Below are positions 50,864 through 58,405 of a stretch of DNA of 64,000 nt, one piece after another. Made by a program: the position numbers and the translations under genes. The notes under the pieces were generated by a model, which saw only the letters and a list, made by a program, of their open reading frames with translations, was not told the DNA's origin and did no database searches. The stretch spans positions 1 through 64,000 of the forward strand of contig JASEFS010000009.1 in NCBI GenBank assembly GCA_030018495.1, read 5' to 3'. This DNA comes from Deltaproteobacteria bacterium. Lineage in GTDB: Bacteria > Desulfobacterota > Desulfobaccia > Desulfobaccales > 0-14-0-80-60-11. The first letter of the stretch is position 1; every line of letters begins with the position of its first letter.

Positions 50864-51793
50864 CTAAACTTTTGGCCGGGGCAGCAACCCCGCAGCCTTG
50901 AGAATCTCCGGGGCCCGTTCTTCCCATTCGATGGCCATGAGGTGGATGCCGGCCACACCTTTCATCTCCAGGCATTGCTGGATCTGCTCCACCGCGATCT
51001 TGATGCCTTCCTCCGCCACCTTGTCCTTGGGCACCCCCTTCAGGCGGGTGATATATTCATCCGGCACAATGATCCCGGGCACGAATTTCTTCATGTAGTT
51101 GGCCATACCTACGGATTTGAACGGGGTGATGCCCGCCATGATGAAGCACTTTTCCGTCAGCCCCATATCATTGGCCATCTCCATGAACTTGCTGAACCGG
51201 TCCATGTCGTAGATGCACTGAGTCTGGATAAACTGGGCTCCGGCCTGGATCTTTTTGGCCATGCGCACCACCCGGAACTCGAAGGGGTCGGCGAATGGAT
51301 TGGCCGCGGCCCCGATGAACATCGCCGGCCGGCCGTCCACTTCCGTGCCGCTGATCATTTTGCCTTCATCCCGCATTCTCCTGACGCAGTCCAGCAATTG
51401 GACGGAGTCCAGATCATGCACGTTTTTTGACTGGGGATGGTCGCCGAACGAGTTGTGGTCGCCGGTGAGGCACAAAAGGTTTTTGATGCCTACCGCCGCG
51501 GCCCCCAGCACGTTGCTCTGCAAGGCGATGCGGTTCATGTCCCGGGTGACCATCTGCATCAGCGGCTCAATGCCCATGTCCATAAGGATGGTGCACGCGG
51601 CCAGGGAACAGAAGCGCACCACCGCAGTCTGGTTGTCGGTGACGTTAACGGCATCAGCACAGTCTTTCAAAAACGCGGCCTTGTGCCGGAAATGCTCGGC
51701 ATCCGCCCCCCTGGGGGGCCCGCATTCGCAGGTAACCGCTTTCTGGCCGCTCTTCAAGATTTTTTCCAAGTTGCTTCCCGCGGTCAGTGTCAT
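50864..51793 (-). CDS. metF: methylenetetrahydrofolate reductase, MetF-type catalytic subunit
   Basis: A 309-residue TIM-barrel flavoprotein. VTCECGPPRGAD opens the barrel, followed by NVTDNQTA, MQMVTRDMNRIALQ, NLLCLTGDHNSFGDHP (flavin contact) and QFIQTQCIYDMDRF. It reduces 5,10-methylene-THF to methyl-THF in the methyl branch of the Wood-Ljungdahl pathway, or runs in reverse during acetate oxidation. Its start overlaps the metV stop (ATGA), the arrangement seen in acetogens where MetV and MetF form a complex. No HdrABC/MvhD partner lies adjacent. Confidence 0.93.
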   Translation of the reverse strand: MTLTAGSNLEKILKSGQKAVTCECGPPRGADAEHFRHKAAFLKDCADAVNVTDNQTAVVRFCSLAACTILMDMGIEPLMQMVTRDMNRIALQSNVLGAAAVGIKNLLCLTGDHNSFGDHPQSKNVHDLDSVQLLDCVRRMRDEGKMISGTEVDGRPAMFIGAAANPFADPFEFRVVRMAKKIQAGAQFIQTQCIYDMDRFSKFMEMANDMGLTEKCFIMAGITPFKSVGMANYMKKFVPGIIVPDEYITRLKGVPKDKVAEEGIKIAVEQIQQCLEMKGVAGIHLMAIEWEERAPEILKAAGLLPRPKV

Positions 51794-52461
51794 TTCCTCA
51801 ACTCCTCCCGAATCATGGTGCGCGGCCCGGCTTCCCGGCTGGTGGACCAGTTTTTGTAACCCCAGGGCTGTTCCAGTTTATGCAGCTGCCCCAGATTCTT
51901 CAGACGTTCATAAATGAGATGCCAGATGCAGTCAATTTGGCCCTTCCCCACCTCGCACTTGCCGCCTGAGGAGCCGCCGCAGGGGCCGTTCATCAGCTGC
52001 TTGGCGCAGCGCGCCACCGGGCACAGGCCGCCGAAGTCGCCGATAATGCAGCTTCCGCAGGCCTGGCAGTATTCCTTGAACACCCCGTGCTCAGCCGAAC
52101 CCCCGATAAAGGTGGTATTCAGACCGGGATAAACCTGCAAATAGGGATAGCGCGCCGCCACATACTGCGGACCTACGCTGCAGGCAATGGACACGATGGC
52201 GTCGGCGTCCTTGGCTAAATCGTCCAGAGGCTCAATGTATTCGGGGTCGCATTGCCTCTCGCAGGTGTACTCCATAACCTCCAGGTCATTCCCGGCGGCT
52301 TTGCGGGCAATGCGCAATTCCGAAGCCAAAATGCCCACTTCTTTTTCGCCTCCCGAATTGCAGACCGTGACGCAGCCCTTGCAGCCGGCCACGACCACTT
52401 TCTTGCAATCCTTGACCATTTCCAAAATTTCCGCTACGGGTTTTGACTCCGCAACTACCAT
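51790..52461 (-). CDS. metV: methylenetetrahydrofolate reductase accessory subunit MetV
   Basis: A 223-residue zinc/Fe-S protein with AGGAGG before ATG 52461. It is Cys-rich: AGCKGCVTVC near residues 25-35, YTCERQCDPE, EYCQACGSCIIGDFGGLCPVARC near 130-155, and GPCGGSSGGKCEVGKGQIDCIWHLIYERLKN. The last block is the MTHFR C-terminal signature. It is the first gene of the metV-metF pair. In Moorella-type systems MetV connects MetF to its electron partner. Confidence 0.93.
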   Translation of the reverse strand: MVVAESKPVAEILEMVKDCKKVVVAGCKGCVTVCNSGGEKEVGILASELRIARKAAGNDLEVMEYTCERQCDPEYIEPLDDLAKDADAIVSIACSVGPQYVAARYPYLQVYPGLNTTFIGGSAEHGVFKEYCQACGSCIIGDFGGLCPVARCAKQLMNGPCGGSSGGKCEVGKGQIDCIWHLIYERLKNLGQLHKLEQPWGYKNWSTSREAGPRTMIREELRK

Positions 52462-52672
52462 GAATTCCTCCTATCGACCCTGTGGTCGCACCCTTCTCAC
52501 CTAGCCCTGCATGGTACGCCATGAGACGCTTTGGAAAACTCGCGACGCCGGGTGATTGAAACTTATGTGCAAAAATTGCTATTTTCCAGAATTGCCCTTT
52601 GGCAGGCAGTTCGGGTAAGTATTGTACATGTATTCACAATTTTAGGTGGTGGTCAAGTTTTTGTCAAATAGA

Positions 52673-52692
52673 AAAAATTCTCAAGAATTTTT
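52673..52692. promoter_or_regulatory. perfect 20-base palindrome upstream of fhs
   Basis: AAAAATTCT-CA-AGAATTTTT, 9-bp arms, ends 33 bases before the -35 box of the fhs promoter. An activator or shared metV/fhs operator site is possible. Confidence 0.5.
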
Positions 52693-52725
52693 CCACAAAA
52701 AAGGAACCTGCTCAGCAAATAATTA

Positions 52726-52754
52726 TTGACAAAAGGTCTTGATGCAGATTATAT
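52726..52754 (+). promoter_or_regulatory. sigma70-type promoter of fhs
   Basis: Perfect TTGACA (52726-52731) and TTATAT (52749-52754) with the optimal 17-base spacing. The fhs start codon is about 142 bases downstream of the expected transcription start. Confidence 0.7.
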
Positions 52755-52902
52755 GGGGAGCCATGTGAAAAAAAGTATGAGCCCTGGCGCGTCCCCGAGC
52801 AAAAGGAACGCGTGAGGGCGGTTATTGCTTAAAATCCGGCCCCGTTACAAATGGAGCCGGAGAAAAAAAATGGTAAACCATATTCCATAAGGAGGCCTTT
52901 GT

Positions 52903-54687
52903 ATGGCGAAGTATGATCCGGTTAAACAGAAGGACTGGCAGATTGCCGAGATCGCCGAAGCGGAGATGATTCCCTTTGACGACATGTGCGACAAGCTGGG
53001 AATCCCCAAAGACGAGCGCATCCCCTACGGCCAGAAGATCGGCCGCGTCGACTACCTGAAGTGCCTGGAACGTCTGAAGGACAAACCCGACGGCTACTAC
53101 ATCGACGTCACCGCCATCACCCCCACCCCGTTGGGCGAAGGCAAATCCACCACCTCCTTGGGCTTGATCGAGGGCCTGGGTAAACGGGGCGTCAACGTGG
53201 GCGGCGCTCTCCGCCAGCCCTCCGGCGGCCCCACCATGAACATCAAGGGCACCGCGGCCGGCGGCGGTATCTCGCTCTTGATCCCCATGACCGAATTCTC
53301 CCTGGGCCTCACCGGCGATATCAACAACATCATGAACGCCCACAACCTGGCCATGGTGGCCGCCACCTCCCGGCTGCAGCATGAGTTCAACTACAATGAC
53401 GAGCAACTGGCCAAGCGGGGCCTGAAGCGCCTGAACATCGACCCCAAAAACTTCGAAATGGGCTGGATCATGGACTTTTGCGCCCAGGCCCTGCGTAACA
53501 TCATCATCGGCATGGGCGGCAAAATGGACGGCTTTATGATGGCCTCCAAGTTCGGCATCGCGGTGTCCTCGGAAGTCATGGCCATCCTGTCCGTCTTTAC
53601 CTCCCTGGCCGACCTCAAAAAGCGCCTGAACGAAATTACCGTGTGCTATGACAAACAGGGCAACCCCATCACCACCGGGGACCTGGAAGTGGGCAACGCC
53701 ATGACCGCCTGGATGGTGCCCTCCATCAACCCCACCCTCATGCAGAGCGTGGAAAAGCAGCCCGTCTTCGTGCACGCCGGCCCCTTCGCCAACATCGCGG
53801 TGGGGCAAAGCTCCATCGTCGCCGACCAGATCGGCCTCAAGCTCTTTGACTACCACGTCACCGAGTCCGGCTTCGGCGCCGACATCGGCTTTGAAAAGTT
53901 CTGGAACGTCAAGTGCCGTTTCAGCGGCCTCGTGCCCCACGTCGCGGTGCTCACCGCCACCGTCCGGGGTCTCAAGCACCACGGGGTCAACGCCGGCGCG
54001 CTGCCCTGCCCGCCGGGCAAACCCATCCCCAAAGAGTATTTCGAGGCCTCGAAAGAGACCATGAAATGGTTGGAAGACGGCGTGCAGAATGCGGTACATC
54101 ATGTACGCACCATCAAGAAAGCCGGCATCAATCCGGTGGTGTGCATCAACTCCTTCCATTTCGACTCCGACGAAGAGCACGCGGTCATTCGCCGGGCTTG
54201 CGAAGCCGAAGGCGCCCGGGTGGCCGTGTCCCGGCACTGGCAGTACGGGGGCGAAGGCGCCCTGGAGTTCGCCGACGCGGTCATGGACGCCTGCAAAGAG
54301 AAAAACCAGTTTAAATTCCTGTATCCCAATGAGCTGCCCCTGCGCCAGCGGGTGGAAATCATCGCCGAGCAGGTCTACGGCGCCGACGGCGTGGACTTCG
54401 CCCCCGAAGCCGTGGCCAAGGCCAAGCGGTTTGAGGCGGATCCCAAGTTCAACGAATACGCCACCATGATGGTGAAGACCCACCTGTCCCTGACCCACGA
54501 CCCGACCAGAAAGGGGACCCCCAAGGGCTGGCGGCTTCCCGTCCGGGACTTCCTCATTTACAGCGGCGCCAAATTCATCTGCCCGGTGTGCGGCGCCATC
54601 TCCCTCATGCCCGGCACCAGCTCCGACCCGGCCTTCCGCCGCGTCGACGTGGACGTCAAGACCGGCAAAGTCATCGGCCTGTTTTAA
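52903..54687 (+). CDS. fhs: formate--tetrahydrofolate ligase
   Basis: A 594-residue enzyme, about 35 residues longer than the Moorella protein, as in other deltaproteobacterial members. TAAGGAGG precedes ATG 52903. The P-loop [11 protein letters not shown] is at about 73-83; [18 protein letters not shown] and [16 protein letters not shown] are family blocks. The C-terminus ends [11 protein letters not shown] with an extra CPVC pair ([10 protein letters not shown]). It activates formate with ATP to 10-formyl-THF, the first THF step of the methyl branch, and can make ATP in reverse. It is transcribed away from metV-metF. Confidence 0.97.
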   Translation: MAKYDPVKQKDWQIAEIAEAEMIPFDDMCDKLGIPKDERIPYGQKIGRVDYLKCLERLKDKPDGYYIDVTAITPTPLGEGKSTTSLGLIEGLGKRGVNVGGALRQPSGGPTMNIKGTAAGGGISLLIPMTEFSLGLTGDINNIMNAHNLAMVAATSRLQHEFNYNDEQLAKRGLKRLNIDPKNFEMGWIMDFCAQALRNIIIGMGGKMDGFMMASKFGIAVSSEVMAILSVFTSLADLKKRLNEITVCYDKQGNPITTGDLEVGNAMTAWMVPSINPTLMQSVEKQPVFVHAGPFANIAVGQSSIVADQIGLKLFDYHVTESGFGADIGFEKFWNVKCRFSGLVPHVAVLTATVRGLKHHGVNAGALPCPPGKPIPKEYFEASKETMKWLEDGVQNAVHHVRTIKKAGINPVVCINSFHFDSDEEHAVIRRACEAEGARVAVSRHWQYGGEGALEFADAVMDACKEKNQFKFLYPNELPLRQRVEIIAEQVYGADGVDFAPEAVAKAKRFEADPKFNEYATMMVKTHLSLTHDPTRKGTPKGWRLPVRDFLIYSGAKFICPVCGAISLMPGTSSDPAFRRVDVDVKTGKVIGLF

Positions 54688-54699
54688 CCCTTGTCACAC

Positions 54700-54772
54700 C
54701 CTTCCAGGCCCTTCAGGGCCTGGAAGGTATTTCCCGGCTTTCGATCATTTCACCGAAAGCCGGTTTTTTTTT
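54700..54772 (+). terminator. tandem hairpin terminator after fhs
   Basis: First hairpin CCTTCCAGGCCC / GGGCCTGGAAGG, 12-bp perfect stem with TTCA loop (54700-54727). Second hairpin CCGGCTTTCG / CGAAAGCCGG (54734-54763) followed by nine T. Confidence 0.92.
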
Positions 54773-54830
54773 GCGCCTCCTTTCCCAAAGCCAAGATAGA
54801 TTTTAATTGTCTTTGTTAATGGTTTCGATG

Positions 54831-54851
54831 GCACAGATGCCTCGCCTGTGC
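54831..54851. repeat. relative of the GCACAG-CTGTGC hairpin repeat
   Basis: GCACAG-ATGCCTCGC-CTGTGC, 6-bp stem, flanked by GGCACAGATGCC and TGCCTG. It resembles the hairpin at 27775. The rest of the 384-base fhs-nfnA spacer holds the fhs terminator and the regulatory palindrome. Confidence 0.5.
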
Positions 54852-54923
54852 TGCCTGATGGATTCATCGAAATTCTGAAAGCTGTTTCCCTTGTTCCTTC
54901 CTTTATTTCCTTTTGCACCATTT

Positions 54924-54939
54924 TGTGATATTTATCACT
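54924..54939. promoter_or_regulatory. CRP/FNR-family binding site upstream of nfnAB
   Basis: TGTGA-TATTTA-TCACT, with a perfect GTGATA-TT-TATCAC core. It matches the TGTGA-N6-TCACA class used by CRP/FNR-type regulators, including HcpR of sulfate reducers. It lies 132 bases before the nfnA start. Confidence 0.5.
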
Positions 54940-55071
54940 TGATTCTTTTCCACCTCCCATGGTAAAGAACATCGATTATAGAGGAGTAATTTCAGGTTGA
55001 GCTCAGGCGCTTGTCCAGCCTGCGCGAGGTGAAACAGCAAACAAATTTTCCCGAATTGAGGAGAGTCGCGT

Positions 55072-55926
55072 ATGTTTGAAATAGTGGAACGCCAGGAGTT
55101 GGCCCAAGGCACAATCATCAGCAACTGGGTCAAGGCTCCCAAAATTGCCCAGAAGGCCAAACCGGGGCAATTTGTCATCTTGCGGGCCAACGAGAAAGGA
55201 GAGCGCATTCCCCTGACCATGGCCGACACCGATCCTGAACGCGGGCTCATCAACATTATTTATATGGTGGTGGGCAAAAGCACCGCCCTGTTCAAGACCC
55301 TGCAGGTGGGAGATTCATACCTTGACGTCATCGGTCCTCTGGGGCAGCCCACCCATCTGGAAAAGGTCGGCAAGGTGGTCTGCGTCGGCGGCGGCACCGG
55401 CATCGCCGTGCTGCACCCCATTACCCGCGGTCTGAAACAGATCGGCAACCACGTTATCAGCATCATCGGCGCCCGCTCCAAAGACCTGCTCATCCTGGAA
55501 GACAAGATGCGGGCCGCTTCAGATGAACTCTTTGTTTGCACCGACGACGGCTCCTACGGCCACCACGGCTTCGTTACCGATGTGCTCAAAAAGGTCCTTA
55601 CCGACAACAAAGACATCGGCTTGGCCGTGTGCATCGGTCCGGTGCCCATGATGAAGTTCTGCTCCCTCATGACCAAAGACTTCGGGGTCAAAACCCTGGT
55701 GAGCCTGAACCCCATCATGGTGGACGGCACCGGTATGTGCGGCTGCTGCCGGGTGCAAGTGGGCGGCCAGATGAAGTTTGCCTGCGTGGACGGCCCCGAA
55801 TTCGACGGCCACGAAACCGATTTCGAAGAGCTCACCTTACGGCTGCGCTCTTATCTCCCCGAAGAAAAAATTGCTTACGATCAATTCAAGGCCCAACACG
55901 GGCACAAATGCTCTTGCGGCACTTGA
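55072..55926 (+). CDS. nfnA: NfnA-like ferredoxin-NADP reductase subunit (sulfide dehydrogenase beta type)
   Basis: A 284-residue flavoprotein with GAGGAGAG before ATG 55072. The FAD domain (RIPLTMADTDPERGLINII) is followed by the NAD-binding domain (CVGGGTGIAVLHPITRGLK). The C-terminal [2Fe-2S] site is GTGMCGCCRV with FACVDGPEFDGH. A CSC pair ends the protein. With the next gene it forms the Nfn complex, which bifurcates electrons between NADPH, NAD and ferredoxin; older annotations call it sulfide dehydrogenase or glutamate synthase-like. It supplies reduced carriers to C1 metabolism. Confidence 0.9.
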   Translation: MFEIVERQELAQGTIISNWVKAPKIAQKAKPGQFVILRANEKGERIPLTMADTDPERGLINIIYMVVGKSTALFKTLQVGDSYLDVIGPLGQPTHLEKVGKVVCVGGGTGIAVLHPITRGLKQIGNHVISIIGARSKDLLILEDKMRAASDELFVCTDDGSYGHHGFVTDVLKKVLTDNKDIGLAVCIGPVPMMKFCSLMTKDFGVKTLVSLNPIMVDGTGMCGCCRVQVGGQMKFACVDGPEFDGHETDFEELTLRLRSYLPEEKIAYDQFKAQHGHKCSCGT

Positions 55927-55971
55927 TAAGAATCTAACCTAGAGGCCGGCCAGGCCAGGGAGGAAACGATA

Positions 55972-57393
55972 ATGGCTGAAGAAGAAAAGGAAAAAGCACC
56001 TAAGAAGGAAAAGATTCCTCGTCAAAAGATGCCGGAGCAGCCCCCTGACGTCCGGCGTAGGAATTTCGAGGAAGTCCCTTATGGCTATACCCCTGAATTA
56101 GCCATGAAAGAAGCGGAGCGCTGCATCCAGTGCAAGGACCCCCGCTGCCGACAGGGCTGTCCCGTGGAGATCGATATTCCCGGGTTTATCAAGTTCATCA
56201 AGGAAGGCGACTTCGAAGGCGCCATAAGAAAGCTTTGGGAAAAGAATGCCCTGCCCGCCGTCTGCGGCCGGGTTTGCCCCCAGGAAGTCCAGTGCGAAGG
56301 TTTGTGCATCGTGGGCAAAAAGGACGAACCGGTGGCCATCGGTAATCTGGAGCGCTTCGCGGCCGATTATCAGCGCCTGCATGGTCGGGAAGTCCTGCCC
56401 CCCAAAGCCGAGCCCACCGGCAAAAAGGTGGCCGTGGTGGGCTCCGGCCCCTCCGGCTTGACTGTGGCCGGCGACCTGGTCTTAAAGGGCCACGATGTCA
56501 CCATCTTTGAGGCCCTGCATGCCCCCGGCGGTGTGCTGGTGTATGGCATTCCCGAATTCCGCCTGCCCAAGGAAATCGTCTTCTCTGAATGTAATTATCT
56601 GAAAAAATTGGGGGTTAAGATTGAGTGCAGCCAGGTCATCGGCCGCTCCGAGACCGTGGATGAACTCCTGGAGAACTTCGACGCCGTTTATCTGGGTGTG
56701 GGCGCCGGGCTCCCCGTATTCCTGAAAATCCCCGGCGAACATTATATCGGCGTCTACTCCGCCAACGAGTACCTGACCCGCTCCAATCTGATGAAGGCTT
56801 ACGACTTTCCCAACTACGACACGCCCCTGGTCCGGGGTAAAAACGTGGCCACCTTCGGCGGCGGCAACGTGGCCATGGACTCGGCCAGAACCGCCCTCCG
56901 CATGGGGGCCGAACACTCCTACATCATTTACCGTCGTTCCCATGCCGAGCTCCCTGCCCGGGCCGCGGAAATTCACCATGCCGAGGAGGAGGGGGTGGAA
57001 TTTTTGTTCCTCACCAATCCCGTGCGCTTCCTGGGCAATGACGACGGTTTCCTCACCGGCGTGGAATGCCTTAAAATGGAGCTGGGCGAACCCGATGCTT
57101 CCGGACGCCGCCGTCCGGTGCCCATACCCGGTTCCGAGTTCCAGGTGGAAATCGACACCGCAATCATCAGCATCGGCTCCGGGGCCAACCCCCTCCTGAC
57201 CAAGTCCACCCCGGGCCTGGCTTTGAACAAGTGGGGCTATATCATTGCCGATCCCAAGACCGGCAAGACCATGAAGCCCCGGGTCTGGGCCGGCGGCGAC
57301 ATCGTCACCGGCGCAGCCACCGTCATTCTGGCCATGGGCGCCGGCCGCATGGCCTCCAACTCCATCCATGACTTCCTGACCATGGGCTGGTAA
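55972..57393 (+). CDS. nfnB: NfnB-like NADPH-binding bifurcating subunit
   Basis: A 473-residue protein with a Lys/Glu-rich leader, then a Fer4_20 N-terminal domain with two [4Fe-4S] sites (CIQCKDPRCRQGCPVEIDIPGF, CGRVCPQEVQCEGLC). It continues with an FAD loop VVGSGPSGLTVAGDLV and an NADPH loop FGGGNVAMDSARTALR. The C-terminus has VWAGGDIVTGAATVILAMGAG. This is the GltD-like large subunit of Nfn, 45 bases after nfnA. The glutamate synthase large subunit is absent, which favours Nfn over GOGAT. Confidence 0.92.
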   Translation: MAEEEKEKAPKKEKIPRQKMPEQPPDVRRRNFEEVPYGYTPELAMKEAERCIQCKDPRCRQGCPVEIDIPGFIKFIKEGDFEGAIRKLWEKNALPAVCGRVCPQEVQCEGLCIVGKKDEPVAIGNLERFAADYQRLHGREVLPPKAEPTGKKVAVVGSGPSGLTVAGDLVLKGHDVTIFEALHAPGGVLVYGIPEFRLPKEIVFSECNYLKKLGVKIECSQVIGRSETVDELLENFDAVYLGVGAGLPVFLKIPGEHYIGVYSANEYLTRSNLMKAYDFPNYDTPLVRGKNVATFGGGNVAMDSARTALRMGAEHSYIIYRRSHAELPARAAEIHHAEEEGVEFLFLTNPVRFLGNDDGFLTGVECLKMELGEPDASGRRRPVPIPGSEFQVEIDTAIISIGSGANPLLTKSTPGLALNKWGYIIADPKTGKTMKPRVWAGGDIVTGAATVILAMGAGRMASNSIHDFLTMGW

Positions 57394-57442
57394 GTCGTTT
57401 TGCGTCAAGGCGGACCCATGCGTCTGCCCCATAAACCTACTC

Positions 57443-57472
57443 AGGGTGTCGGGGGGCAACCCCCGGCACCCT
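57443..57472. terminator. hairpin between nfnB and the convergent glycosylation genes
   Basis: AGGGTG-T-CGGGGG / CCCCCG-G-CACCCT with a GCAA loop, followed on the plus strand by GTTATTTT. It ends at the stop of the minus-strand gene and could serve both directions. Confidence 0.7.
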
Positions 57473-57473
57473 G

Positions 57474-57833
57474 TTATTTTCGCAGATCCACAAATTTCGC
57501 TTCCAGAATCTCCCGGCTGTAGCGGCGTCGGAGCAATTGGCAGGCGCTCAGCGCCTCCAGGCGCTTTTGCAGCGCCTCGCGCCAGCTCAGGCAAAAGTCC
57601 AAAATCTCCTGGTTCACTTTCCATAAAGAAAGGAGACCGCTCTCAACCTCCCCAACAGGTTCTAGCGACCAGTCAATCCTTTCAAGGGCCCGGCGCCGCT
57701 GCTCCAACAGCCCGAGCGCCCGGTCCAGATCGCCCTGCACCACCGCCTCGCCCACGGCCTTGGTGAGACCGGCCAGCGCCGCCAGACGGGAAGGGGTCAA
57801 CGACCGGCGAGATCTTGCAGAAATCTCTGCCAT
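57474..57833 (-). CDS. small helical protein, possibly FliT/FlgN-like chaperone
   Basis: A 119-residue, almost fully helical, Leu/Arg/Glu-rich protein (LTKAVGEAVVQGDLDRALGLLEQRRRALERIDW). Length and composition are like flagellar chaperones FliT or FlgN, which often sit beside flagellin and its glycosylation genes. No diagnostic residue was identified, so the assignment is weak. It overlaps the upstream gene by 37 bases, with AGGA just before ATG 57833. Confidence 0.5.
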   Translation of the reverse strand: MAEISARSRRSLTPSRLAALAGLTKAVGEAVVQGDLDRALGLLEQRRRALERIDWSLEPVGEVESGLLSLWKVNQEILDFCLSWREALQKRLEALSACQLLRRRYSREILEAKFVDLRK

Positions 57834-58405
57834 TCCTGCACCATGGGAAGCAGCTCATACTCCATCAGGTCCGCCAGCATGACGTAGTCTTCATCCTCCG
57901 CGACCTCCAGCATCTCTTCCAGCAAGTCTTGCAGGTCCTTGAGATAACGGGAGGCCGGCGCCTTCTCCCCCAGAGAAACGGTTTCCAAATCTATCTTAAG
58001 CACCCGGCAGGCGCCCTCCCCGGTTTGCAGAAGCCAGCGCAGCGCTTCCAGCACCTGGGCAAAATAGTGATTCGCTTCCTCTTCGGAGCCGACCCTGAAC
58101 AGCGTAGCGCTCTGTTCCACGGCCTGCGCCAGCGTGCCGCCCTGGCCCGCCGCCTCTTTAAGAAGAAACCGGGCCATTTCTTCGTCTGACACGGTCTTGA
58201 CGTCCAGGCGGGAAATTTCCCCGGTCTCCACATACCGGGATTCCCGGGGATAGCGCTCGCTGAAAAACTCGCCGTTCACCTGCAGTTGAAAAAGCTGCTG
58301 TCCTGCCGGAATAAATCGTTCGTGAATTTCTGAAATAATCTCTTCCAGGCTGTTTAAATGGGAAAAATCTGCCGACAGGTTTTGTTCATTGATAGTCACC
58401 AGCAT
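57797..58405 (-). CDS. conserved hypothetical protein, 202 residues
   Basis: A beta-rich N-terminal domain (about 1-75, MLVTINEQNLS, LFQLQVNGEFFSE, ISRLDVKTVSDEEM) is followed by a helical acidic domain (LLEEMLEVAEDEDYVMLADLMEYELLPMVQEW). No family recognised. It overlaps the GT9 gene upstream by 20 bases and the small helical gene downstream by 37, so it belongs to the same translational unit. An accessory role in flagellar or surface glycan assembly is inferred from position. Confidence 0.6.
   Translation of the reverse strand: MLVTINEQNLSADFSHLNSLEEIISEIHERFIPAGQQLFQLQVNGEFFSERYPRESRYVETGEISRLDVKTVSDEEMARFLLKEAAGQGGTLAQAVEQSATLFRVGSEEEANHYFAQVLEALRWLLQTGEGACRVLKIDLETVSLGEKAPASRYLKDLQDLLEEMLEVAEDEDYVMLADLMEYELLPMVQEWQRFLQDLAGR

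Larger units (their letters stand above)
52462..52902. promoter_or_regulatory. divergent metV/fhs regulatory region
   Basis: This 441-base spacer separates metV (minus) and fhs (plus). Between about 52600 and 52760 it is AT-rich. It holds a 20-base palindrome and a strong fhs promoter, listed separately. The transcribed fhs leader is about 140 bases and shows no structured element that I can name. No small gene was seen. Confidence 0.6.

Noticed and set aside
49633-50901. 422-codon open frame antisense to cooS
   Set aside because: Shadow of cooS; the composition follows third-position GC bias of the opposite strand.
52822-54498. 558-codon open frame antisense to fhs
   Set aside because: It mirrors a certain gene in GC-rich DNA, has a Gly/His/Val-biased composition and no ribosome binding site or family features.
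56482-57624. 380-codon open frame antisense to nfnB
   Set aside because: Shadow frame across a well-identified gene and its terminator.
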